From assembly GCF_900258505.1 (NCBI RefSeq), contig NZ_LT984895.1, positions 2,970,609 through 3,034,608 of the forward strand: 64,000 bases of DNA, written 5' to 3'. Positions 9,254-18,100 of the stretch are shown here, piece by piece (the first letter of the stretch is position 1; each line of letters begins with the position of its first letter). A program made the translations under genes and the position numbers. Origin of the DNA: Brachybacterium timonense. GTDB lineage: Bacteria; Actinomycetota; Actinomycetes; Actinomycetales; Dermabacteraceae. The notes under the pieces are model-generated. The model saw only the letters and a program-made list of their open reading frames with translations, searched no databases and was not told the DNA's origin.

Positions 9254-11623
9254 TCAGTCGCGGCCGACGCGGCTGCGCAGACCGTACGCGCCCAGACCCG
9301 CAAGGGTCAGCAGCAGCGCCGCAGCGCCCAGAGGCGCAGCGTCGGTGCCGGTGCGGGCGATGTCGCTGGACTGAGGAGCGCGGTAGCCCGGATCCTTGGG
9401 GCGGTCGGCGGAACCGTCGTCGCCGCCGGTTCCCTCGCCGTCACCGTCCGTGCCGCCGCCCGTCTGGTCATCGCCGCCCTGGTCGTCGCCATCCTGGTCG
9501 CCGCCCTGGTCATCACCCTGGTCGTCGCCACCCTGGTCGCCACCCTGGTCGTCGCCATCCTGGTCGCCACCACCACACTCGGCCGGAGCGTTGCCGTTCT
9601 CCCAGGTGAAGGCGGGCATGTCGATGACGTACTCGGTGCCGGTATCCGGCACAGCGGTGATGGTCAGCGGCACCTCGGTGCCCTCGGGCACGCAGAGCCA
9701 GTCGGTGAAGGTGACGTCGGCGTACCAGGCGCCGTCGTCGTCCTGCTCATAGGGAGCCTCGAAGGTGCCGTACTCGCCAGCATCGACGATGACCTTCTCG
9801 ATCTTCGGCGCGCCCAGGCTCTGGGACTCCAGGCCCCGGAAGCGCAGCACCGGATCCTGGTCGATGCCCTCCTCGCTGCTGTACTTACCCTGCTCGATGC
9901 TCTGGACCTCGACCTGACGCTGCGAGTAGTCAGGCTGAAGATCCTCGTTCGCCGCGAGGTACTCGGACAGGGCGTCACGGTCGAGCACGCCGGTGTCCTT
10001 GATATCGGTGGCCTTGGCCAGGGTCGCCATGCCATCGCCGCCCTCGAAGAGGAAGGAGGCGCCGACGATGGTGTAGGAGGCCTCGAGGTCGATCGGCTTG
10101 CCATTGACGCGCACGTCGATGAGGCGGGAGCCGGCCTCGGCGGTCGAGTCGTAGGCGTAGCTGATGTTCTCGGAGACCGAGAACGCGAGGAAGCCCTTCT
10201 CGCCCCACTGCTCCTCGAGCATCTGCACGAACTGTGCGCCGGTCACCTTGCCGGAGTACAGGGTGTTGCCGAAGGGCACCATGTTGTTGGCCTCTGCGAG
10301 GGTGACGACGCCATCGCCCTCGGCACCGGACTGGTTGTACCAGAACTCGGCACGGATGCCGCCCGGGTTCATGAAGCCGATGATCTCCTCGCCCTCGTTG
10401 GTGCCCCGCTTCTCGAGGAACCACTTCATGGAGTCAGCGAGCATGTTGCCGGCAGCGCTGTGGCGGGTGCGGTTGTCGCCCTTGGCGACCTCTTGGGTCT
10501 TGGTCCAGACCCCGTCGACGTACTCGGCCTTGTCGGTGTCCCAGGAGGTGGTGATGTCGCCGCCGATGGTGCCGACCTGCTCTGCACCGATGATCTCGGC
10601 CTTGTCCAGGGCGGCGTTCGAGATGGAGGTGGCGCCGGCGTAGACCTTGCTGTCGGCGCAGGCGGCCAGGTCCTTGCCCTCGGTGGCGATGAGCTGGGGC
10701 GCCTCGACGGCGATCCAGTCGGTGCCATCGGCGTTCAGCTTCAGCGTCACGGAGCCGACGAAGGCGCCGCTGGCGCCGGCCTGGATGATCGGGCGGGTCC
10801 GCTCGGTCTCGGCCTCCTGGATCCCTTCGAAGGCGTAGGTCTTGTGGGAGTCACCGTTGATGATCGCCTCGACATCGGGGTGGGTCTCGTTGACGATCCG
10901 GTCGAAGATCGGATCGGAGTTCGGCGGCGAGAGCGTCGAACCGATCTCGGAGGAGCCGGACGCGCCCTCGTGGTAGCTGGCGATCAGCAGATCGTACTGC
11001 TCACCCGACTTCTTGAGCTCCTCGACAGCTTTGTTGACCTCATCGACCGGGTCGCGGAAGCTGAGCCCCTTGATGGCGGCCGGGGAGACCTTGTCGATGG
11101 TCTTGGTGGTGACGGCGCCGACAACAGCCACCTTCAGGCCGTTCTTCTCGACGATGGTCCACGGGGCGCTCAGACGCGAGCCGTCGGCCTTGTAGACATT
11201 GGCGGCCACATGGGGGAACCCGGCGTTCTGCTCGATGCGCCCGGTGAGGTCGTCCTGGCCCTGATCGAACTCGTGGTTGCCCACCGCGGCGGCGTCCGTG
11301 CCGAGGGCGGTGAGGTAGTCCAGCGTGGGCTCGTCGTCCTGGATGGCGGAGGCGAACTCGGAACCGCCGACGTTGTCGCCGCCGGAGATCAGGAAGCTGT
11401 TCTCGTGCTGAGCCTGCTCATCGACGACGGTGCAGGCGAACTCCTCGCCGACGCTGAGGGCGCCGTGGAAGTCGTTGTAGGTCACCAGGTTGATCTCGGT
11501 GCCGGGGGCGGCAGCGGCCTCGGCGGGGGCGACCGGAACGACGGCGACGCCGAACGCCAGGGCGGCTCCCCCGAGCCCGACCGTGGCGCCGCGGGCGATG
11601 CGCCGCGCAGGGGTGGTGAACAT
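9254..11623 (-). CDS. secreted 5'-nucleotidase / UshA-like metallophosphatase
   Basis: A 789-residue bifunctional metallophosphatase/5'-nucleotidase expected to release phosphate and nucleosides from extracellular nucleotides. It has a signal peptide (residues 1-37, AEA before the cut). Metallophosphatase motifs YNDFHG (49-54), GGDNVG, GNHEFDQG and NGDSHKTY precede a 5'-nucleotidase C-terminal domain with RHSAAGNMLADSM, NPGGIRAEF and FEGGDGMATL. A low-complexity Asp/Gly/Gln stretch (coding 9420-9580) leads to IARTG, a hydrophobic helix and a basic tail, a variant sortase signal. AGGAGA precedes the ATG at 11623. It lies immediately upstream of the nuclease gene; together they would take DNA to nucleotides to nucleosides plus phosphate. 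Confidence 0.92.
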   Translation of the reverse strand: MFTTPARRIARGATVGLGGAALAFGVAVVPVAPAEAAAAPGTEINLVTYNDFHGALSVGEEFACTVVDEQAQHENSFLISGGDNVGGSEFASAIQDDEPTLDYLTALGTDAAAVGNHEFDQGQDDLTGRIEQNAGFPHVAANVYKADGSRLSAPWTIVEKNGLKVAVVGAVTTKTIDKVSPAAIKGLSFRDPVDEVNKAVEELKKSGEQYDLLIASYHEGASGSSEIGSTLSPPNSDPIFDRIVNETHPDVEAIINGDSHKTYAFEGIQEAETERTRPIIQAGASGAFVGSVTLKLNADGTDWIAVEAPQLIATEGKDLAACADSKVYAGATSISNAALDKAEIIGAEQVGTIGGDITTSWDTDKAEYVDGVWTKTQEVAKGDNRTRHSAAGNMLADSMKWFLEKRGTNEGEEIIGFMNPGGIRAEFWYNQSGAEGDGVVTLAEANNMVPFGNTLYSGKVTGAQFVQMLEEQWGEKGFLAFSVSENISYAYDSTAEAGSRLIDVRVNGKPIDLEASYTIVGASFLFEGGDGMATLAKATDIKDTGVLDRDALSEYLAANEDLQPDYSQRQVEVQSIEQGKYSSEEGIDQDPVLRFRGLESQSLGAPKIEKVIVDAGEYGTFEAPYEQDDDGAWYADVTFTDWLCVPEGTEVPLTITAVPDTGTEYVIDMPAFTWENGNAPAECGGGDQDGDDQGGDQGGDDQGDDQGGDQDGDDQGGDDQTGGGTDGDGEGTGGDDGSADRPKDPGYRAPQSSDIARTGTDAAPLGAAALLLTLAGLGAYGLRSRVGRD

Positions 11624-11930
11624 GGGTGTCTCCTGGGAACGTGATGTGAGGAGGATGAGTGCGCCCACCATCCTCCCCATGTTCACCACGCTTCACCAGC
11701 GGTGTCGTCGGATCGGTCGCGAGGTGTCACCCGCCGTTCACTTTGAACAGCGTCGGCTGCGCGTGTCGCGACGAATCGTTGACATGGGCTTTGCCTGGGC
11801 TTGACTCGACCGTCCGGGTTCTGACGCTCGTCGGTGCCGGAGGGTACTGTGCCAACCGGCAGTGCGAGGCATTGCGAGCCTGGGCCGCCTGCCGTCTTGC
11901 GCCCGATCACCATCGCCTACAGGAGCACTC
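11624..11930. other. divergent intergenic region, nucleotidase / NDH-2
   Basis: About 307 bases that must contain the promoters of both flanking genes. A TACTGT element (11845-11850) could be a -10 for the NADH dehydrogenase gene, leaving a leader of about 74 bases. A TTGACA occurs at 11779-11784 without a matching -10. No gene is supported. Confidence 0.5.
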
Positions 11931-13469
11931 ATGGCTTTCGGCCTCCTCCGTCGCCGCCGCACGGTTCCCGCGAAGGACGGCGCCTCCTGGCCACACGTCG
12001 TGATCATCGGCGGCGGCTTCGCCGGCGCGAACGCCGTGCTGGGGCTGCGCGACACGCGTGTTCGGGTCACCCTCATCGACCGCAACTTGTACAAGACGTT
12101 CCAGCCACTGCTGTACCAGGTGGCCACCGCGGGCCTGAATCCCGGTGACGTCACCATGATGCTGCGCAGCCTGTCCCTGACAGTGCCCAATATGCGCTAC
12201 CGCCAAGGTGAGGTGGTGGGCGTCGACCCGACAGCCAGGACAGTGCGGATCGACGGCGGCGAGGAGCGGCTCACCGAGATCCCCTACGACTATCTGGTGC
12301 TCGCTGGCGGCGCCACGACCACGTTCTTCGGCACGCCGGGCGCTGAGGAGCATGCGATGCCGATGTATACGCGCTCGCAGGCTCTCGCGATCCGGGAACG
12401 GCTGTTCTCCGAGCTCGAGCGGGCCAGCCGCGAGGCTCCTGCCACGCTGGCCACCGACCCCGCTGCAGTGGGGACAGCCGCAGCTGCGGCGTCCGCGCTC
12501 GGGGCGGCGCCGTCCCCGGCCGGCGCATCGAGCACGGGGAATGACGGCGCCGACGGCCGCCGAGCCACGGCCGGCCATCGTCACACCTTCACCCAGAACC
12601 GCACCGTGGATCGCCTCCACGTGAGCGTCGTCGGCGGCGGACCCACCGGCGTCGAGATCGCCGGCGCGCTCGCAGACTTCCGACAGCAGGAGCTCGACAT
12701 TCTCTACCCGGAGATGGACCCGGGCACCCTGCAGGTCACGCTCGTCCAGCGCGGCACGGAGCTGATCAAGGAGTTCCGGCCGTCCTTCCGCGCGTACGCC
12801 GCCCGCGAGCTGCGCAGCCGAGGTGTCGAGCTGCGGCTCGGGCACGGCGTGAAGTCCGTCGGCTACGACCACATCGAGCTCGACGACGGCACCATCCTCG
12901 AATCCGACATCACCATCTGGGCCGCCGGCGTGGCGATCCCCGAGTCGGTGACAGCCTGGGGCTTCCCACAGGACCGACGCGGCCGCATCGACGTGGACGA
13001 TACCCTGCAGGTCAAGGGGTTCCCCGGGGTGTACGCCGCCGGCGACATGGCCGGCGGGGACAACGCCCAGCCACAGCTCGCGCAGCCCGCGATCCAGACC
13101 GGGTCCTGGGTGGCGAAGATGATTCACGCCGACGTCACAGGCGGTCCGAAGCGGCCGTTCCGTTACGTGAACCTGGGAACCATGGCCACGATCGGGCGCC
13201 GCGCGGCGATCGCGGAGATCCCGCACTTCCCAGACCTGTCCGGCTCCGTGGGGTGGATGGCGTGGATGGGCGTGCATGTGGGCAAGCTGCTCGGTCACCG
13301 CAACCGCCGCGCCGTGGCGATGAACCTGCTCTCGCTGTACGGCGGCACACGGGCCACACATCAGCCGAACCCCGTCATCGGCGAGGTCGACTCGATCTCC
13401 GCCGCACGGCGCTTCCGTGCCGAGGCGGCGAATCGTCGCTTCGGGGAGGGCGCGGGCGGGGCGTTGTGA
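11931..13469 (+). CDS. ndh: type II NADH dehydrogenase (NDH-2)
   Basis: A 512-residue, single-subunit, non-proton-pumping NADH:quinone oxidoreductase of the respiratory chain, membrane-peripheral. The FAD Rossmann motif VIIGGGFAGAN is at about residues 24-34, the NAD motif VVGGGPTGVEIAG near 232-244, and the second flavin motif YAAGDMAG near 367. A Gly/Ala-rich, low-complexity stretch of about 55 residues (165-222) lies just before the NAD-binding domain and is unusual for the family. The ATG at 11931 follows caggag at good spacing. It appears to be monocistronic. Confidence 0.93.
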   Translation: MAFGLLRRRRTVPAKDGASWPHVVIIGGGFAGANAVLGLRDTRVRVTLIDRNLYKTFQPLLYQVATAGLNPGDVTMMLRSLSLTVPNMRYRQGEVVGVDPTARTVRIDGGEERLTEIPYDYLVLAGGATTTFFGTPGAEEHAMPMYTRSQALAIRERLFSELERASREAPATLATDPAAVGTAAAAASALGAAPSPAGASSTGNDGADGRRATAGHRHTFTQNRTVDRLHVSVVGGGPTGVEIAGALADFRQQELDILYPEMDPGTLQVTLVQRGTELIKEFRPSFRAYAARELRSRGVELRLGHGVKSVGYDHIELDDGTILESDITIWAAGVAIPESVTAWGFPQDRRGRIDVDDTLQVKGFPGVYAAGDMAGGDNAQPQLAQPAIQTGSWVAKMIHADVTGGPKRPFRYVNLGTMATIGRRAAIAEIPHFPDLSGSVGWMAWMGVHVGKLLGHRNRRAVAMNLLSLYGGTRATHQPNPVIGEVDSISAARRFRAEAANRRFGEGAGGAL

Positions 13470-13527
13470 TGTCTTTTTATTTTGCTGGCCTCCTTTGTAT
13501 TTTTTGAATTTCTCCAACCTCGGCTGA

Positions 13528-13567
13528 CATCACGAAAACGGTGCGTTTACGCATCAGATCCATGTAC
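13528..13567 (-). repeat. dispersed ~38-bp repeat, copy 1
   Basis: On the minus strand the core reads ATGGATCTGATGCGTAAACG followed by CACCGTTTTCGTGATGTC. It matches copies 2 and 3 (14881-14917, 14973-15008) at most positions. Inside is a small inverted repeat, GGTGCG-TTTA-CGCATC. Confidence 0.6.
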
Positions 13568-13572
13568 TCACC

Positions 13573-13716
13573 GCCGGTGGCGTGCACACCCGGCGATGCG
13601 CACACCCGGCGATGTCCACGCCCGGCGATGTCCACGCCCGGCGATGTCCACGCCCGGCGATGCGCACGACCGGCGATGTGCACGGCCGGCGATGTGCACG
13701 CCCGGCGCCGCCTCCC
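13573..13716. repeat. 16-bp tandem repeat array, about nine units
   Basis: The unit cccggcgatgtccacg recurs with an exact 16-base period at 13589, 13605, 13621, 13637, 13653, 13669 and 13685, with degenerate units at 13573 and 13701. Variation is confined to the first base and to t/g at two inner positions. The period is not a multiple of three and the array is intergenic, so it is not coding. Arrays like this commonly vary in copy number between strains. Confidence 0.9.
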
Positions 13717-13790
13717 GAACTGCTCGGCACAGTCCGAACCGCCATAGCCACGAGGACCCGGTGCACGCACGCGCACCCGCCCGACCCTTC

Positions 13791-14723
13791 TCAGACAAGA
13801 GCGTTCGCCCGGCGCAGCGCGGCCCCCACCCTGCGCACGAAGGCCTTGGGTGCGGCCAGATCCCGTGCCGTGATTCGGTAGACCATCCAGCCGAGCCCTC
13901 GCAGCAACTCATCCTTGTATCGGTCGCGCCGCCAGGGCATCTCTGACTCGTGCCACCAGCCGTCGTACTCGATCGCGATCCGCGCCTCCCGGTAGGCGAG
14001 GTCCAGCCAGTAGCTCTGGCCCGTATCGGGATCCAGGATCCGCAGATTCGTCTCCGGTTCCGGCAGCCCGGCCCGGACCAGGATGAGGCGCGCCCTGGTC
14101 TCCTGCGGCGAGTCAACCCCGTCGCGCGCCTGCACAAGTGCCTCTCGCGCCAGCGCCACGCCTCGTCCGCTGATCGCCGATAAGCGCTGCGCGAACTGCG
14201 CTGTGGTGATACGCGGGAGCCCTTTGCGTTCTCGCAGCCGTGATGTCAACTCATCAATGCAGGCCACGCGCTCAGTAACACTGAGCGACCCCATGAGCGA
14301 GGCCACAACACCGACAGGTTCGGCACACGGCACCCCGTGGACGGTCACGGCCGTGGTCGCCGTGCGCTGGTGGACGGTAAGACCACGCGCTGACGACGTC
14401 CTGTGCTCGGGCGCAACCGCACAGTGGATGGGCTCGCCGTCGGCGTAGCGTCGTCCCCGTGGCAGTGGGAGGCCCAATATCTCGGCCGCTGTGAACGAAC
14501 ACGCCACTGCGGAGGGCCGGAGATGCGCAACAGCTGCTCTGGTCACTGCCTCCACGCCTGCAGGATGCTGAGTGGGTGTGTAGTGACCGGGGAGCACACG
14601 GGTGAACTCCTCCGAGTGGAGACGTCTCGTCCCGACGCCGAGGGCGCGCAGCTCATGCCTGGACAGAACGGAGCCGGGCGGCACCTGTGGTCGGCCACTC
14701 GTCGGTGTGCTTCGGGAGGTCAT
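13791..14723 (-). CDS. DUF559-type endonuclease-like protein
   Basis: A 310-residue protein of a type common in actinobacterial genomes. It has an N-terminal helical part with an AbiEi-like look (GSVLSRHELRALGV near residue 17) and a C-terminal DUF559/Vsr-like PD-(D/E)XK fold. The C-terminal part starts near ETRARLILVRAGLPEPE (about 214) and continues with LDLAYREARIAIEYDG (about 236-251) and LGWMVYRIT. The Asp of LDLAY and the Glu of IEYDG are candidate metal ligands. On the minus strand TACCGT lies six bases before the ATG, again a leaderless arrangement. Proteins of this kind are sometimes linked to defence or mobile DNA; the biological role here is unknown. Confidence 0.8.
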   Translation of the reverse strand: MTSRSTPTSGRPQVPPGSVLSRHELRALGVGTRRLHSEEFTRVLPGHYTPTQHPAGVEAVTRAAVAHLRPSAVACSFTAAEILGLPLPRGRRYADGEPIHCAVAPEHRTSSARGLTVHQRTATTAVTVHGVPCAEPVGVVASLMGSLSVTERVACIDELTSRLRERKGLPRITTAQFAQRLSAISGRGVALAREALVQARDGVDSPQETRARLILVRAGLPEPETNLRILDPDTGQSYWLDLAYREARIAIEYDGWWHESEMPWRRDRYKDELLRGLGWMVYRITARDLAAPKAFVRRVGAALRRANALV

Positions 14724-14729
14724 AGGCCG

Positions 14730-14735
14730 ACGGTA
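14730..14735 (-). promoter_or_regulatory. candidate -10 element for leaderless DUF559 transcript
   Basis: Reads TACCGT on the minus strand and lies six bases before the ATG at 14723. Confidence 0.4.
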
Positions 14736-14880
14736 GGGACCTGCGCCGACTGCGCGCAGGCGAACCTCGACGCCTGGGGATCTGGGCGAATGGGGAGGAC
14801 GCGGCGCGGCCGGCCGAAGTAACGGGCCCGAGGGTGGCCGCGCCTCACGGCTCTAGTGGCGCGCCTCCCGTGCTCGAACT

Positions 14881-14917
14881 CATAGAAATGATGCGTTTGC
14901 GCACCATTTGTATGCAT
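14881..14917 (-). repeat. dispersed ~38-bp repeat, copy 2
   Basis: Minus strand core ATACAAATGGTGCGCAAACG followed by CATCATTTCTATGAGTTC. It aligns with copies 1 and 3 without gaps. Confidence 0.6.
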
Positions 14918-14972
14918 TCGTAGCACAAGGGATCTGCCGCTGCGGTGCAGGCCCGCTTCCCCGCCATGCGAG

Positions 14973-15008
14973 TTCACAGAAACGATGCTTTTTTGCACCA
15001 GATCTATG
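14973..15008 (-). repeat. dispersed ~38-bp repeat, copy 3
   Basis: Minus strand core ATAGATCTGGTGCAAAAAAG followed by CATCGTTTCTGTGAACTC. It is 92 bases from copy 2, in the same orientation. Confidence 0.6.
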
Positions 15009-15106
15009 AAGTGGGCACGGTGGATGGCGCCGGGCCGGGGCGTGGTGGGTAGCGGCGGCGTGGAACGTGAGGGTGAAGAGGTCGCACCGTGACGGCGGTC
15101 CCGTCC

Positions 15107-18100
15107 TCACGGGCGCATGATCGCGTCCCTGAGCAGTGCCACGTCGCGGCGGATACCGTCGACACGCTCCGCATCTGCGCCTGCGGAGGCATCCTCACCA
15201 TCTGAAAGCTCGACGGGTGCGTAGCGCGCACGCGCAACGAGCACTCCGACCCGTTGCGCGGCCACGGCGGCAGCGTCCCAGCAGACCTGGCCGCTCCTCG
15301 CTGCCTCGCTCGCCTCAGCTGCCCCGGCCGCGGCCACCTTGCCGCCTCCGGCCGCAAGCCTCCCAGCGCCGAGGGTGGGGCCCCCGTGCTCCCGTCGGCC
15401 CGGGAACACCGCGCCGCTGCCTGCCGCGCGCCTTTCGGCGCCACCAGCACGGCTGTCGCCATCACGGCTGGCACCGCTTCGAGCGGCACCGTCCGCCGCG
15501 GCCGCTGACCTCACCTGTCGCACGAGTTCGTGCAGCGCCGTCGTGGGGCCGAGCGAGGGGTCGAGCTCGACCGCCACAGCAGGCCGCCCCCAGCGGCCCG
15601 TCATCAACGCACGCAGCGCACCACCACGGCGGCATGGAGCCGGGCGCTCCAGCGCACCCGCGCCGTCTGATCGCTCGGCGCGCCTGGTACGTCCCGCGCC
15701 CATCGAGCGGGCCGACGACTCCTCCGATTCCACACCCGCGCCGTCCGATCCCTCGGCACGCCCGGTACCGCCCGCGCCCTTCGAGCGGGCCGACGGCTCC
15801 TCCGATCCCCCACCCCCGACGCCTGCCGCGGGCCCTGCTCCCCCGGGCAGCCGCACCGCAGCCAGCCCGGCCGGCCAGGTCACGGCTCGTCGGCGTGTCG
15901 GCACTGCAGCCAGCCGGCCCAGCCAGGTCACGGCTCCCCAGGGCAGCCGCACCGCAGCCAGCCAGCCCAGCCAGGTCACGGCCCGTCGGCGGGTACGCAC
16001 AGCCGCCTCGACCTCCGCCCAGGCGAGCTCCGCGACCGCTGCGTCGCCGGCCCGCGCAGCGGCATCCCACCGCGCCTCACGCCAGCGCGCGACAGCCCGT
16101 CGGCCCTGAATCCAAGCGACCACACCTGCCGCGGCTAGCAGGGCGACGGCAAGCGCCACGCCCCACCATCGCGCAGCCTCAGGAGTCTCCTCCCCGACGT
16201 CGCTGCCGTGCTGAGCCTGGGCCGGCGTGGTCGGCTCCTCCGGATCGGCGGAGTCGCCGCGCGCCTCGGATGTCGGCTGTTCCTCGGGCTGGTCAGCGGC
16301 CGTCGGCTCCTGAGCCTGGGGCGTCTCCTGCTCGGGCTCCGTCTGCGGCACAGGCCCGGCGTTCACACCGTTGGCGGCGTCGGCCGGGGTCGGCTCGAAA
16401 GGGATCCAGCCGTAGTCGGGCCCGAACCACACCTCGGGCCAGGCGTGCGCGTTCTTGCTGGTCACCACGTAGCCGTCGCCGGACGGGGCCCCCGCGGTGA
16501 ACCCCACCGCCACCCGGGTGGGGTACCCCTGCGAGTTCATCATCAGCGCGAATGTGGCCGCGAACTGCTCGCAGTACCCCACCTTCTCGGAGAGGAAGGA
16601 GGTGAGCGGATCCTCCCCCGGTGGTGTCGCCACGGTGACCGAGTAGTCGAACTGTGTGCGGAAGTGCTCCTGGAAGGCCATCGCGGTGTCGTAGGCGCCG
16701 CGGGCCCCGGTGCTCTCCACGATCTGGGAGGCCAGCTCGGTGGATGCCTCCGGCAGGTCGCCGACGCTCAGGTACCCGCTGGTGAGCGGGTCGGACAGGC
16801 CCGCTGGATCAACGGCCCGCAGTGCGTCCACGTCGATCTGCGGGCGTTCGTGGCGCACGTCGTAGGTCATGCCGGCAACGGTTGTTCCTGGATCGGTGCG
16901 GGCCACTTCCCCACTCGTGCCGAGCGTGGCGAGGGGAGCGTCCACCGTGTCGTGGCTGCCGTCTCCGGCGGGGCGCTGTGCCTCGGGGGCCTGCTGCCCT
17001 GGCGCGCCGTTGGTGCCCTTCTCGGGGCGCCCCGCGGGTGAGGGGCTCGCGGCCGCCGGGGCTTCGGCGCGGATCGACCGGACGTGGCCTGGCACCGGCA
17101 GGAGGTGCCCGCCGAGCGCCGCGACCTGGACCCGTGTGGTGGCGAGGTCGTGGCCCTCCAGCGCGGTCTCGCCCAGCTGGCGGGAGTCGCTGGGTGAGGC
17201 TGGCATCGCCTGGCCTGCATCACCGCTGCCGGGCTGGAAGGTGTGCCCGTCGAAGCTGGTGAGGGTGCGCAGCCGCAGGTAGCCGGGGTCAGCATCATCG
17301 GTGGTGTAGCTGAGCACCCGGGTGTTGCCCTGGTCGAGCAGGGCGCGGCGCACGGAGACGCTGTCGTCCACCATGACCGCGCCGAGCTGGGCGCCTTGAC
17401 GGCCCTGCCAGGCTTTGACCTGGTCGATGGTGAGCGGGATGCGGGTCTGTGCAAGCGCGGGCAGACGGTCTCCGAGCGGGGCGGCGCTGAGCGCCACCAG
17501 CGTGATCACGGCGAGGGTGGCGAGCGTGGTGCGCAGCGGGCGCTGCAGTGGCCGGGCTTGGGGCCGTTGATCGCCTTCGAGGTATTCGGGGTCGGCGTGC
17601 ACGGTGCGCACAGCCAGCAGCAGCATCGCGGCGCCGACGGGTCCTGCAATGGTCCACCACGGTCCACCGCCGGGGTGTTGCAGTACGGGCAGGAGGCTGA
17701 ATCCGAGCAGGAGCAGCGCAGTGGGGGTGTGCCAGGACAGGTCGATGGCCAGCAGGTCCAGGGCGAGCGTGATGAGGGCGATCATCAGCACGAGCACCAC
17801 GCTGCCGCGGGCGCCCACCACCAGCGGCGGCTTCCCGGCGACGAATTCGCTGAGCCCACCCACGATGGTGGTGCCGAGGATGGTGGGCAGGTCGCCGAGC
17901 ACAGCGTCCGGTGGCACGAGGTTCTGCCGGTATGTGGCGATGATGAGCAGGGCGAGGATCACGAGGATCTGCAGCAGCGGCACGATCACCGTGCCGCGCA
18001 GTCGCAGACGCAGCAGCATCCCGGCGGCGATCACCGGGGTGGCGCCGAGTAGCGGGAACACGATCCACGCGTCGCCCTTCAGCAGCAGGGTGAGCGGCGT

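Larger units (their letters stand above)
13470..13790. other. intergenic region carrying repeats
   Basis: About 320 bases between the 3' end of ndh and the 3' end of the DUF559 gene. It starts with an unusually T-rich tract (13470-13512) just after the ndh stop. It then holds dispersed-repeat copy 1 (13528-13567) and the 16-bp tandem array (13573-13716). The open frames across the array are repeat translations and not credible genes. Confidence 0.7.
14724..15106. other. intergenic region with two dispersed-repeat copies
   Basis: About 380 bases between the DUF559 gene start and the transglutaminase stop. The TACCGT -10 candidate for the DUF559 gene is at 14730-14735 (minus). Copies 2 and 3 of the ~38-bp repeat occupy 14881-14917 and 14973-15008. 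I see no credible gene in the rest. Confidence 0.6.

Noticed and set aside
13573-13716. CRISPR array
   Set aside because: The unit is 16 bp with no spacers between units; it is a simple tandem repeat, and no cas genes are present.
13477-13776. A 99-codon minus-strand gene over the tandem repeats
   Set aside because: Its sequence is the translated 16-bp array; the period breaks frame and there is no ribosome site.
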